Origin: Pseudomonas haemolytica
Lineage (GTDB): Bacteria; Pseudomonadota; Gammaproteobacteria; Pseudomonadales; Pseudomonadaceae
Assembly: GCF_009659625.1 (NCBI RefSeq)
Contig: NZ_VOIW01000002.1
Coordinates: 806,001-870,000 of the forward strand
Length of the DNA: 64,000 nt
Direction of reading: 5' to 3'
Position 1 is the stretch's first letter. The number at the start of each line of letters is the position of its first letter. The notes under the pieces were generated by a model. The model saw nothing but the letters and a program-made list of their open reading frames with translations. It was not told the origin of the DNA and did not search any database. Positions 37,301 to 44,107 of this stretch are shown here, in pieces. The position numbers were made by a program, and so were the translations under genes.

Positions 37301-37795
37301 CTGGGCCACCGCCTGAGCGTGCGCTCATGGCCGGGCAAGGGCAGCGTCTTCAGCGTGTGTGTGCCACTGGCGCGTAACCAGGCCAGCCCGCAGCCCAAGG
37401 CACCGGCGGAAAACGGCCTGCCTATGAGCGGCGCACGGGTGCTGTGTGTGGATAACGAAGAAAGCATTCTGATCGGCATGCGCAGCCTGCTGACGCGCTG
37501 GGGTTGCGAAGTCTGGACCGCTGCCAATCAGGCCCAATGCGCGGCGCTGCTGGCCGACGGCATGCGCCCGCAACTGGCGCTGGTGGATTATCACTTGGAC
37601 CATGGCGAAACCGGCACCGAGTTGATGGGCTGGTTGCGTGCGCAATTGGCCGAGCCGATTCCCGGCGTGGTGATCAGCGCCGATGGCCGCCCAGAGATGG
37701 TGGCTGAAGTGCATGGGGCGGGGCTGGATTACTTGGCCAAACCGGTGAAGCCGGCGGCGTTGCGGGCATTGTTGAGCAGACACCTGCCTCTGTAA
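34325..37795 (+). CDS. Hybrid sensor histidine kinase with sodium/solute symporter domain
   Basis: The 1156-residue protein fuses a transporter-like sensor to a two-component cascade. Residues 1-520 hold about 13 transmembrane helices of the SSS/PutP type, as in CbrA. A PAS_7 domain (about 630-750; VVDQSLKLVAWNRRYLELFNY) leads through a coiled coil into HisKA with His806 in AAVSHDLMQPLN, the ATPase (EVWDRGPGIP, EKGLGLGLAI), and a receiver with Asp1088 (LALVDYHLD). I use the ATG at 34325, preceded by CGGAG; the frame also opens five codons earlier. No partner response regulator lies nearby. It is likely a nutrient sensor; the ligand is unknown. Confidence 0.92.
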   Translation: MTLSSGLIAAVALAYMAIMFAIAFYGDRRHAPLPPRVRAWVYSLSLAVYCTSWTFFGAVGQAAEQLWAFLPIYLGPVLLLVLAPWVLQKMILISKQENITSIADFIAARYGKSQSLAVVVALICLVGVLPYIALQLKGIVLGVNLLIGAGPDTTGTRSQDTALIVSLVLALFTIVFGTRNLDATEHHRGMVLAIAFESLVKLFAFLAVGVFVTYGLYDGFGDLFGQAMLAPRLEEYWKETINWPSMVVQTGVAMMAIICLPRQFHVTVVENIDPQDLRLAKWVFPAYLILAALFVVPIALGGKMLLPGSVLPDSYVISLPMAQAHPALAVLAFIGGASAATGMVIVASIALSTMVSNDMLLPWLLRRSSAERPFEVFRHWMLSVRRVSIVIILLLAYVSYRLLGSTASLATIGQIAFAAVTQLAPAMLGALYWKQANRRGVFAGLAAGTFLWFYTLVLPVTAKSLGWSLSLFPGLTWMHSHPFGLSVTSLTLGTVFSLAGNFTLFVWVSMLSRTRVSEHWQAGRFIGQETSQRANARSMLSVQISDLLSLAARFVGEERAQQSFIRFAYRQGKGFNPNQNADNEWIAHTERLLAGVLGASSTRAVVKAAIEGREMQLEDVVRIADEASEVLQFNRALLQGAIENITQGISVVDQSLKLVAWNRRYLELFNYPDGLISVGRPIADIIRYNAERGLCGPGEAEVHVARRLHWMRQGRAHTSERLFPNGRVIELIGNPMPGGGFVMSFTDITAFREAEQALTEANEGLEQRVTERTHELSQLNVALTDAKGVAESASQSKTRFLAAVSHDLMQPLNAARLFSAALSHQHDGLSSEARQLVQHLDSSLRSAEDLISDLLDISRLENGKINPQRQPFVLNELFDTLGAEFKALAHEQGLRFRWHGSRLRVDSDIKLLRRILQNFLTNAFRYADGPVLLGVRRRKGELCLEVWDRGPGIPQDKQKVIFEEFKRLDSHQTRAEKGLGLGLAIADGLCRVLGHRLSVRSWPGKGSVFSVCVPLARNQASPQPKAPAENGLPMSGARVLCVDNEESILIGMRSLLTRWGCEVWTAANQAQCAALLADGMRPQLALVDYHLDHGETGTELMGWLRAQLAEPIPGVVISADGRPEMVAEVHGAGLDYLAKPVKPAALRALLSRHLPL

Positions 37796-37813
37796 ACGGC
37801 TTGTACTCGGTCA

Positions 37814-37845
37814 AAATGTGGGAGGGGCAAGCCCCCTCCCACATT
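37814..37845. terminator. REP-type palindrome acting as convergent terminator
   Basis: AAATGTGGGAGGGG and CCCCTCCCACATTT form a near-perfect 14-bp stem around a short loop. It lies between the kinase stop (19 bases left) and the convergent rmuC stop (12 bases right). Confidence 0.75.
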
Positions 37846-37856
37846 TGGCCCTGGGT

Positions 37857-39350
37857 CTATTCGGGGAGATGTGCCACGCCATCCGAATCCGTCATCGCCC
37901 GCTCGAGTAGATCCGCCGGCAGACTTTTACTGGCACGGGCGCCGAGTAGCCTTAATTGCTCAGTACGGCTGACCAGATTCCCGCGCCCATCCGTCAGCTT
38001 GTTGCGCGCCGCGCTGTAAGCCTTATCCAACTGCTGCAACCGATTGCCCACTTCGTCCAGGTCCTGGATAAACAACACGAACTTGTCGTACAGCCACCCG
38101 GCGCGCTCGGCGATTTCCCGGGCGTTCTGACTCTGGCGTTCCTGCTTCCACAAGCTGTCGATCACCCGCAAAGTGGCGAGCAAGGTGGTGGGGCTGACAA
38201 TCACGATATGACGGTCGAAGGCTTCCTGGAACAGGTTGGGTTCGGCCTGCAAAGCAGCGGAAAAAGCCGCCTCGATCGGCACGAACAGCAGGACGAAATC
38301 CAGGCTGTGCAAACCTTCCAGACGCTTGTAGTCCTTGCCGGCCAAGCCTTTGACGTGATTGCGCAGGGACAGGACATGCTGCTTTAAAGCGGCCTGGCCA
38401 ATCACCTCATCCTCCGCCGCGACGTACTGTTGATAGGCAGTCAGGCTGACCTTGGAGTCGACCACCACCTGCTTGTCGCCCGGCAACATGATCAGCACGT
38501 CAGGCTGGAAACGCTCGCCATCCGGGCCTTTGAGACTGACTTGGGTCTGGTACTCACGGCCTTTCTCCAAGCCCGCGTGCTCCAGCACCCGCTCAAGGAT
38601 CAACTCACCCCAGTTGCCCTGGGTTTTCTGGCCCTTGAGCGCGCGGGTCAAATTGGTGGCTTCGTCCGACAGGCGCAGGTTCAATTGCTGTAGGCGCTCC
38701 AGCTCTTTGGCCAGGGAAAAACGCTCGCGGGCTTCGTTCTGATAGCTTTCTTCGACACGCTTCTCGAACGACTGAATGCGCTCCTTGAGCGGGTCAAGCA
38801 ACTGGCCCAGGCGTTCCTGGCTGGACTCGGCAAAGCGCTGTTCACGCTCGTCGAAGATCTTGCCGGCAAGCTCAGCGAACTGCGCACGCAGCTCGTCCCG
38901 CGAGCCTTGCAGGTCAGTGAGGCGTTGCTGGTGGCTCTCTTGTTGCTCGCGCAGTTCCGCGCTCAGGGCCGCGGCCAAGGCGTCGAGACGGCGTAGTTCG
39001 GTTTCCTTGGCGCTGCGGTCGAGGTTCCAGGCGTGGGCGGCATCGCGGGCGTTATCGCGATCGATCTGCAATAGCTCGACTTCGCGGCGCAGAGCGGCCA
39101 GGTCAGCCTGCTTGGCGGCATTGGCGTGGCTCAGGTCGCTGATCTCATCACGGCTGGCGTCCAACTGCGCGGCGAGCCCTTCCTGGGCCAGTTGCGCTGT
39201 CGCCAGGCGCTCTTCCAGCAGTTCCCAGCCGGTGGTGCGTGCGCTCCTGCGCCGCTGAACCTGCCAGCACAGCGCCAATAAAGGCACCGCTGCGCCAACA
39301 AGCCCCAAGGCGATACTGGTCCAGTCAACAACCATAGCCATTTCTGCCAT
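37857..39350 (-). CDS. rmuC: RmuC, DNA recombination protein
   Basis: RmuC limits DNA inversions at short inverted repeats in E. coli and is predicted to be a nuclease-like protein. The 497-residue product has an N-terminal membrane anchor (about 6-25), a long coiled coil (40-200; many Glu/Ala/Leu heptads), then the RmuC core: GNWGELILERVLEHAGLEKGREY in part, FQPDVLIMLPGDKQVVVDSKVSL, and FVLLFVPIEAAF. Several closely spaced starts exist; ATG 39350 is used, with GTG 39353 just before it. It lies between the hybrid kinase (convergent) and a small Sel1-like gene on the same strand. Confidence 0.93.
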   Translation of the reverse strand: MAEMAMVVDWTSIALGLVGAAVPLLALCWQVQRRRSARTTGWELLEERLATAQLAQEGLAAQLDASRDEISDLSHANAAKQADLAALRREVELLQIDRDNARDAAHAWNLDRSAKETELRRLDALAAALSAELREQQESHQQRLTDLQGSRDELRAQFAELAGKIFDEREQRFAESSQERLGQLLDPLKERIQSFEKRVEESYQNEARERFSLAKELERLQQLNLRLSDEATNLTRALKGQKTQGNWGELILERVLEHAGLEKGREYQTQVSLKGPDGERFQPDVLIMLPGDKQVVVDSKVSLTAYQQYVAAEDEVIGQAALKQHVLSLRNHVKGLAGKDYKRLEGLHSLDFVLLFVPIEAAFSAALQAEPNLFQEAFDRHIVIVSPTTLLATLRVIDSLWKQERQSQNAREIAERAGWLYDKFVLFIQDLDEVGNRLQQLDKAYSAARNKLTDGRGNLVSRTEQLRLLGARASKSLPADLLERAMTDSDGVAHLPE

Positions 39351-39396
39351 CACCGAAAAAAATCAAGGGTAACCAAGCACAGGTCTGGAGGACAGC

Positions 39397-39720
39397 TCAG
39401 TCTTCGACCTGGCCCAGTTCGCGTTGGGCGCGGCGGTCACCGGCGCGTGCGGCTGAGCGCAACAGATCGTGACCGATGCGACGGTCACGGGCATTCCCGC
39501 ATTCACGGCACATCAGTTGGCCAAGACGGCTCTGTGCAGCCACTACCCCTTCCCGGGCAGGCTGTTTGAGCAAACGTCCAGCGAAATGCTTGATGTTGCT
39601 GCTTTGCCCAAGGCGCGGGCTGTCGAGCAACCACAAAGCGACCTTCAAGGAAAAACGCTTGGGTGCGGTAACAGTTTGGGGAGTGTCGGTAACAGAAGGT
39701 GATACTGAGCGAAACTTCAT
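39397..39720 (-). CDS. Small Sel1-like repeat protein
   Basis: I start at ATG 39720 (MKFRSVSPSVTDTPQ), giving 107 residues; an upstream extension of the frame looks non-coding. The C-terminal half contains a Sel1/TPR-like pair of helices: GVVAAQSRLGQLMCRECGNA and LLRSAARAGDRRAQRELGQ, with the small-residue and Leu-Gly spacing of Sel1 repeats. A Cys pair (CREC) is present. The gene is upstream of rmuC on the same strand, 46 bases away. No specific function is known. The Shine-Dalgarno is poor, so the start is uncertain. Confidence 0.65.
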   Translation of the reverse strand: MKFRSVSPSVTDTPQTVTAPKRFSLKVALWLLDSPRLGQSSNIKHFAGRLLKQPAREGVVAAQSRLGQLMCRECGNARDRRIGHDLLRSAARAGDRRAQRELGQVED

Positions 39721-39826
39721 AAAGCACTGCGGGACAGAACGGAAGGCGCGCCACTCTACTCTTTTTTTCGTACAGGTAAAGCTGAAAAAACCCTGCACGC
39801 CCGTTCTAGAGCAAGCGCTCGGGACA

Positions 39827-39845
39827 ATCCACAGAAGCTGTGGAT
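39827..39845. promoter_or_regulatory. DnaA-box-like dyad
   Basis: ATCCACAG-AAG-CTGTGGAT is a perfect 8-bp inverted repeat. The right arm plus two bases (TGTGGATAA) is the reverse complement of the consensus DnaA box TTATCCACA. It lies about 107 bases upstream of the Sel1-like gene start. It could be a chance dyad or a regulatory site. Confidence 0.4.
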
Positions 39846-39847
39846 AA

Positions 39848-40177
39848 CTCAGTGGACAACCCCCCTTTAAGTGGCGCAAAGGCCCATGGAATGGGGGCCG
39901 CAGTCAAACTGACGATTTTTTCACCAATAAAAAAAAGTGAGATTTTTCATTGACTTGAATTTTGATTACAGGCAAATGGGCACACTTCCAGGCGAGTGAC
40001 AGTGAGGTTACACACGCCGCAACGCATGTGCACAAGTCCCCATTGAATGGTTATATCGCCGGCGTTTTTTGATTCAACGCGCGTTAAACATGTTACTGCC
40101 GCAACAAAGCCCGGGGCTTTTCAAATCTGTCCAGGCTCGCCACACTGCCGCACCGACAATGACCCCCTGTAAAGCCG
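39848..40177. other. AT-rich gene-less stretch upstream of the 101-residue membrane protein
   Basis: About 330 bases without a supported gene. It includes an AT-rich run (about 39915-39975, with TTTTTTCACCAATAAAAAAA) and TTGACT at 39951, a possible -35 hexamer on the plus strand, but no good -10 at standard spacing. I see no RNA gene or repeat. Confidence 0.5.
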
Positions 40178-40483
40178 ATGAAAGGAATTCTGTTATTCGC
40201 CGTGCTGCTACTGGCCATCTGCGCGACATCATTGGGAATCAATGCCCTGCTACCTTCCCCGGACGGCGCGCTGTTCGCCAGCGCGATCCTGCTTTCAGCG
40301 GCCTTCACCGCCGTGAGCCTGTGTACCGAACTGAGTGAAGGCAGAATCAATGACCTGCGCGATGTCATGAAAGTGATCGAGACCGGCCAGTCCCTGCGCC
40401 TGACGCTCGCCGCCTATGGGTTGGGTTGTGCCCTGGCAGCATCCATGACAGTGCTGGTCTATCGTGGGTGGCTAGGCGGCTGA
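40178..40483 (+). CDS. Hypothetical three-helix membrane protein
   Basis: I do not recognise a family for this 101-residue protein (MKGILLFAVLLLAICATSLG...). Three hydrophobic segments are visible: about 3-23, 31-49 and 74-96. A polar, charged loop between the second and third contains TELSEGRINDLRDVMKVIETGQ. The frame is uninterrupted and codon use is typical of the neighbourhood, so I consider it real. There is no obvious operon partner: an AT-rich gap precedes it and a 440-base gap follows. Inner-membrane location is inferred. Confidence 0.6.
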   Translation: MKGILLFAVLLLAICATSLGINALLPSPDGALFASAILLSAAFTAVSLCTELSEGRINDLRDVMKVIETGQSLRLTLAAYGLGCALAASMTVLVYRGWLGG

Positions 40484-40824
40484 TTGAAGTTTTTTTGCCA
40501 GTGCACTTCCTTTCCCTGTTTCAATCCGTTACTATCCGCGGCGTTAGTACCAAGCTGAAAGTCAATTCTGGTCGACCAACTCCCTTGAACCACATGGGAT
40601 CGACCACCTCGATGGTTTCCAGGTATTTCTTGCGACGACACTGCCTTTGAACAAGCAAAGGGTGCCGCGAAGTTTCAATACTCTGACCGAACCAACCTGC
40701 AAATTGATCAGGATCTTCACCCTGGGCCCAGAACCTTTGCCCCTGTTGTGTTGCCTGCCCTCCTAAGTACCTACCTGCCAGCCCAAGCGCGCCTAACTTA
40801 TCAGCGCTTCAAACTGGCTGCTTT
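40484..40824. other. Gene-less stretch before the structured leader
   Basis: About 340 bases with no supported ORF. An imperfect inverted repeat, TGGTCGA...TCGACCA (about 40570-40606), and CTTTG...CAAAG (40649-40664) are visible. It may be promoter and 5' leader for the 74-residue ORF or hold a small RNA. I cannot decide from sequence alone. Confidence 0.4.
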
Positions 40825-40903
40825 GTTCCAGTCAGGTTCTTCGCTTGATCAATGGTGATCAGCGTCACTGGAACGTTTTAACGTTGCACGGTTCTTATCC
40901 GTG
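40825..40903 (+). ncRNA. Strongly folded 5' leader of the 74-residue ORF
   Basis: An outer perfect stem GTTCCAGT/ACTGGAAC (40825-40832 with 40867-40874) encloses a second stem built on TGATCA repeats (40846-40851 with 40856-40861, extended by CGC/GCG). A separate hairpin CACGG/CCGTG (40887-40903) ends seven bases before the Shine-Dalgarno region (TAGGAA at 40911). The arrangement suggests a regulatory leader or RNA-protein binding site. I know of no matching family. Confidence 0.45.
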
Positions 40904-40926
40904 TCATTTGTAGGAACACCAATAAT

Positions 40927-41151
40927 ATGAACGCTCAAATCCACACTCAGGATGCCATTCGCACCCTCACTAATGCTTTTGCCCCAATGAACTGCCTGAT
41001 CATGGCCGCTCGCAAAGGCTGCTTCAGCTTCACCCTGGTCAACGAACACGGCATCGCGCGTCACAGCGAACGCCTGTACCCCGATCAATACTCCAGCGCA
41101 GAACCGCTGCAGGCCGTGATCGAGCGTACCCGTCAGGCACTGACTGCCTGA
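40927..41151 (+). CDS. Conserved-looking small hypothetical protein (74 residues)
   Basis: MNAQIHTQDAIRTLTNAFAP... is a 74-residue soluble protein with no recognised domain. It appears to be alpha-beta: a helix (about 7-17), then a strand pair around MNCLIMAARKGCFSFTLVNEHGIARHSERLY, then a C-terminal helix AEPLQAVIERTRQAL. It contains two Cys. TAGGAA lies about ten bases before the ATG. A strong intrinsic terminator follows 23 bases after the stop, and an unusually folded leader precedes it, so it is very probably an expressed single-gene unit. Confidence 0.75.
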   Translation: MNAQIHTQDAIRTLTNAFAPMNCLIMAARKGCFSFTLVNEHGIARHSERLYPDQYSSAEPLQAVIERTRQALTA

Positions 41152-41173
41152 TCGACCCGAGTCGCTGAAACAC

Positions 41174-41204
41174 AAAAACCCTGTCTAAAAAACAGGGTTT
41201 TTTA
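41174..41204 (+). terminator. Rho-independent terminator
   Basis: AAAAACCCTGT pairs with ACAGGGTTTTT across a seven-base loop, and the tail is T-rich (TTTTTT then ATT). It closes the 74-residue gene. Confidence 0.9.
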
Positions 41205-41328
41205 TTGCCTGTAATTTGGTATTTCAGCCCCTGCGCTAAGTACGAATAGATATAAACGTTATAACTGGATGGAGAAGATGTTTTAAAAACAGTCCTTTAC
41301 ACCATGAATATGACACTACACTTCAACT

Positions 41329-41404
41329 CAAGCGGGCTATTCCGCTTGCGACGGGCCTGAGATCCGATCCACCGCTGCCAAGCTCCCCCTCTCAGGTCTC
41401 GTCC
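41329..41404 (+). other. Two hairpins in the leader of the 160-residue gene
   Basis: CAAGCGG/CCGCTTG (41329-41348, six-base loop) is followed by CCTGAGA/TCTCAGG (about 41357-41397) enclosing a 26-base loop. Both lie within 100 bases of the next start codon. They may be leader structure; no T-run follows, so they are not classical terminators. Confidence 0.35.
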
Positions 41405-41429
41405 ACCTCCTTCATCGGTTGAGGCTTGT

Positions 41430-41912
41430 ATGGGTATTGCCGCCAGCGAATTGTGTCGTTATGTGATCAGGCCGACGTTGATATACCTAGGCCGCCATAA
41501 CCCGACAGCCGAATCCCTGCTGCTGGGCATTGCCGCCAGCCAGTCAGAACTGGGGTCGGCCCTGCATGATCGGCGTGGCCATGGCCTCTACAGCATCACC
41601 GAACCGCGCCACCGCGCCCTGTGGGATGACTACCTGGCCCTGGACCCCGAGCGGGCGAGCCTGGTACGCGGGCTGGCCAGCCAACACGCCTTCCTCAGCG
41701 CACCGCACTTGGAGTTGACCGTCAACCTGAGATACGCCACGGCGATCGCCTGGTTGCTGGTGGAACAACAGCGTCCGGCCCTACCGGCGCCCGGCGATGT
41801 ACTGGCCATGGCGCGTATCTGGAAAGAAATTTTTCACCCTCAGGGCCGGTTGCGAGATTTCACCCGCGCCTGGCAAACCTGTGTCAACCCAATAAAACAG
41901 GTGGCTTGCTGA
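41430..41912 (+). CDS. Orphan protein resembling phage lysozyme-like structural proteins
   Basis: The 160-residue product has ESLLLGIAASQSELGSAL followed by GHGLYSITEPRHRALWDDYLA. This resembles a family of phage proteins that carry LLLGTALQESRL, then GLG/GIYQIEPATH and WDNFLAYR, a lysozyme-like pattern in which a Glu after AxxES is catalytic. Here the residue order SQSEL keeps an acidic residue at a nearby position. No other phage gene lies around it, so it may be a captured or relic phage gene. The assignment is from remembered motif pattern only; a plain hypothetical protein is the alternative. No signal peptide is seen. Confidence 0.5.
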   Translation: MGIAASELCRYVIRPTLIYLGRHNPTAESLLLGIAASQSELGSALHDRRGHGLYSITEPRHRALWDDYLALDPERASLVRGLASQHAFLSAPHLELTVNLRYATAIAWLLVEQQRPALPAPGDVLAMARIWKEIFHPQGRLRDFTRAWQTCVNPIKQVAC

Positions 41913-42058
41913 TCAGGCAATTTGCAAGATTCGCCAAAAAACACCGATTTTGGTCTGATTGTCCTACAAAACCGCTCTATCTCACACATTACAGCCTATA
42001 GCGCGATGTGAAATTTATTGATACTTTCCGCAGCGGTGATCACCACGGAGTTCTAATA

Positions 42059-43339
42059 ATGAAAAAAGTAATGCTCAAGACCACACTTAGCCTCGCCGTT
42101 GCCATGGCATCCTCCCAACTGTTCGCCAGCGGCTTCGCCCTGAACGAACAGAGCGTCAGCGGGATGGGTACCGGTTTCGCAGGTCGCTCTTCTTCTGCCG
42201 ATGATGCCAGCACTGTGTTCGGCAACCCTGCCGGTATGGCACGCCTGGAAGGTCAGCAGATCACCGGCGGTGTTGCAGCCATTGATGCCTCCACCGATAT
42301 CAGCGACGTCAGCGGCCGCTCCCGCGGCAGCAACAAAGGCGACATGGTGCCTTTCACTGCCGTCCCTTTCGGTTTTTACACCAATAAACTCAACGATCAG
42401 TGGGCTGTCGGCTTCGGCGTCTATGCACCGTTCGGCCTGGTGACTGACTACGAAAGCGGCTTCCAGGGCGCTCCCTTTGGCAGCAAAAGCGAAGTAAAAG
42501 TCATCACCTTCCAACCGACGGTCAGCTACGCCTTCAACGACCGCGTTTCCGTCGGCTTTGGCCCTACCTTCAACCGTATTGCCGGCACCCTGGAATCGGA
42601 CCTGACGCTGAACCCTGCCGCACCGACCACCAATATCAAGATCAAGGGTGATGACACCGCGCTGGGTTTCAATATCGGCGTGCTGGTACAAGCCACCGAT
42701 ACCACCCGCGTCGGCCTGACCTATCACTCCAAGGTCAGCTACAAGCTGGACGGCCACACCGAAGTCAGCGGTCCGGCGGCAACCGCTGGCGCCTTGCGCA
42801 GCAACCGCTACGATGCGTCGCTGAAGATCGATACACCTGAGTCCTACGACCTTTCTGTCACCCAAGACCTGACTGATGCCTGGAAGCTCTACGCGGGTGC
42901 AACCTGGACGCGCTGGAGCCGCCTGAAAGACATCACCGTCAAGAACGAAGGCGTGGTCGGCGGTGCTACCGGCGGCGCGCTCGCCCCGGCCCTGATCGGC
43001 ACCATCAAGGAAGACCAGAACTGGCACGATACCTGGGCCTACGCCGTGGGTACTTCGTACCAGCTCACCAAGCAAGTGGTGTTGCGTACCGGCCTGACCT
43101 TCGACCAGTCGCCTACCAACAATACGGATCGTTCGCCACGCATCCCTACCGGCGACCGTACTATCTTCAGCCTGGGCCTGGGCTACGAGGTCATGCCTAA
43201 CATGACCGTCGACCTGGCTTACTCCTACCTGAAGGAAGAAGACGTCAAGGTTGCACGCTCCAACCAATTGGCCAGCTATAACGCCAAGTATGAAAACAGT
43301 GCCAACGGTTTCGGCCTGGGCATGACCTACCGCTTCTGA
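42059..43339 (+). CDS. fadL: FadL/OmpP1/TodX-family outer membrane transporter
   Basis: FadL-type channels pass long-chain fatty acids or other hydrophobic compounds through the outer membrane. The 426-residue precursor begins MKKVMLKTTLSLAVAMASSQ with signal cleavage near LFASG. The family's N-terminal hatch sequence ALNEQSVSGMGTGFAG is followed by SSADDASTVFGNPAGMARLEG. The C-terminus alternates strands and ends in aromatic Phe (GMTYRF). I chose the ATG after CACGGAG; an earlier in-frame ATG would spoil the signal peptide. A bidirectional terminator follows. The specific substrate is not clear. Confidence 0.92.
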   Translation: MKKVMLKTTLSLAVAMASSQLFASGFALNEQSVSGMGTGFAGRSSSADDASTVFGNPAGMARLEGQQITGGVAAIDASTDISDVSGRSRGSNKGDMVPFTAVPFGFYTNKLNDQWAVGFGVYAPFGLVTDYESGFQGAPFGSKSEVKVITFQPTVSYAFNDRVSVGFGPTFNRIAGTLESDLTLNPAAPTTNIKIKGDDTALGFNIGVLVQATDTTRVGLTYHSKVSYKLDGHTEVSGPAATAGALRSNRYDASLKIDTPESYDLSVTQDLTDAWKLYAGATWTRWSRLKDITVKNEGVVGGATGGALAPALIGTIKEDQNWHDTWAYAVGTSYQLTKQVVLRTGLTFDQSPTNNTDRSPRIPTGDRTIFSLGLGYEVMPNMTVDLAYSYLKEEDVKVARSNQLASYNAKYENSANGFGLGMTYRF

Positions 43340-43354
43340 TTCACAGCGGTATAA

Positions 43355-43391
43355 AAAAGCCCCGCTCTCCTGCAAAGGAGGCGGGGCTTTT
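43355..43391. terminator. Bidirectional terminator between fadL and the peroxidase gene
   Basis: AAAAGCCCCGC and GCGGGGCTTTT (43355-43365 with 43381-43391) form a perfect 11-bp stem with further inner CTCC/GGAG pairing. The A-run on the left and T-run on the right serve both convergent genes. Confidence 0.92.
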
Positions 43392-43404
43392 CAGTGGTTG
43401 CTGC

Positions 43405-43953
43405 TCAGGGTTTGGACGCCAACGCCTCTTCTACAGCCTTGATCAAGTCAGGGCTGTCCGGCTTGGTCACACTGGAAAAGTTGGCAATCACCTTGCCTTG
43501 GCGGTCCACCACGTATTTATAGAAATTCCACTTCGGCGCACTGCTCTGCTGCGCCAGCAGCTTGAACAGGTGCACCGCATCCGGTCCCCTGACCTTCTGC
43601 GGCTCGGTCATGGTGAAGGTCACGCCGTAATTCACGTAGCAGACCTTGGCAGTCTCCTCCCCGGTCTTGGCTTCCTGCTTGAAGTCATCGGACGGCACAC
43701 CAATCACTTCAAGGCCTTGACCCTTGTAACGCTGGTACAAGGCTTCGAGACCTTTGAATTGCGGTGCGAACCCGCAAAAGCTCGCGGTATTGACGATCAC
43801 CAGGGGCTTGCCGGCGAAGCGCTGGCACAGGTCAATGGATTCCTTGGCCCGCAGCTTGGGCAGTTGGCCCTCCAACAAAGGCGGACAGTCGGCTGCCATG
43901 GCCAGGCCACCAACAGCCATCAGTACGGGTACAGCGAGCCAACGCATCAGCAT
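43405..43953 (-). CDS. Periplasmic glutathione-peroxidase-family protein
   Basis: The 182-residue protein has a signal peptide ([20 protein letters not shown]) and then a GPx thioredoxin fold: [26 protein letters not shown] with the peroxidatic Cys60, VIGVPSDDF, and [11 protein letters not shown] with the conserved Trp-Asn. The second Cys in [12 protein letters not shown] could be resolving. Bacterial GPx proteins reduce hydroperoxides, usually with thioredoxin. Periplasmic export makes the reductant uncertain. It is downstream of a small peptide gene and an MFS gene on the same strand and converges on fadL. Confidence 0.9.
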   Translation of the reverse strand: MLMRWLAVPVLMAVGGLAMAADCPPLLEGQLPKLRAKESIDLCQRFAGKPLVIVNTASFCGFAPQFKGLEALYQRYKGQGLEVIGVPSDDFKQEAKTGEETAKVCYVNYGVTFTMTEPQKVRGPDAVHLFKLLAQQSSAPKWNFYKYVVDRQGKVIANFSSVTKPDSPDLIKAVEEALASKP

Positions 43954-43987
43954 GTCGAAACTCCTTGAGTCAGTTCAGGCATTGAAC

Positions 43988-44107
43988 TTAACAGATCGCC
44001 ATGCCCAGCTGCATCACCGCCAGGCCGCCCTGTTGCCAACCCCACCAGACCAACAGCAACAAGAGCAGCCCCGCCGCCATGGCCATCACACGCACCGCTA
44101 AACTCAT
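43988..44107 (-). CDS. 39-residue single-helix membrane peptide overlapping the MFS gene
   Basis: Read from the sequence, ATG at 44107 gives MSLAVRVMAMAAGLLLLLLV and then WWGWQQGGLAVMQLGMAIC before TAA at 43988. The ATG overlaps the MFS stop (ATGA), the coupling seen for true operon partners. One strong hydrophobic helix (about residues 8-23) is followed by a Trp/Gln-rich stretch and a C-terminal Cys. Such peptides often modulate a neighbouring transporter, but no function is known here. It is too short for standard gene callers. Confidence 0.6.
   Translation of the reverse strand: MSLAVRVMAMAAGLLLLLLVWWGWQQGGLAVMQLGMAIC

Noticed and set aside
39827-40177. Replication origin
   Set aside because: One DnaA box dyad and an AT-rich run are not enough. 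dnaA, dnaN or a cluster of boxes is absent.
40484-40926. Known small RNA such as RsmY, RsmZ or CrcZ
   Set aside because: I found no repeated GGA or CAACAACAA motifs typical of those RNAs, and the neighbours do not match.
41430-41912. Prophage or tailocin remnant around the lysozyme-like gene
   Set aside because: No tail, lysis, integrase or att-like genes or repeats flank it; neighbours are chromosomal.
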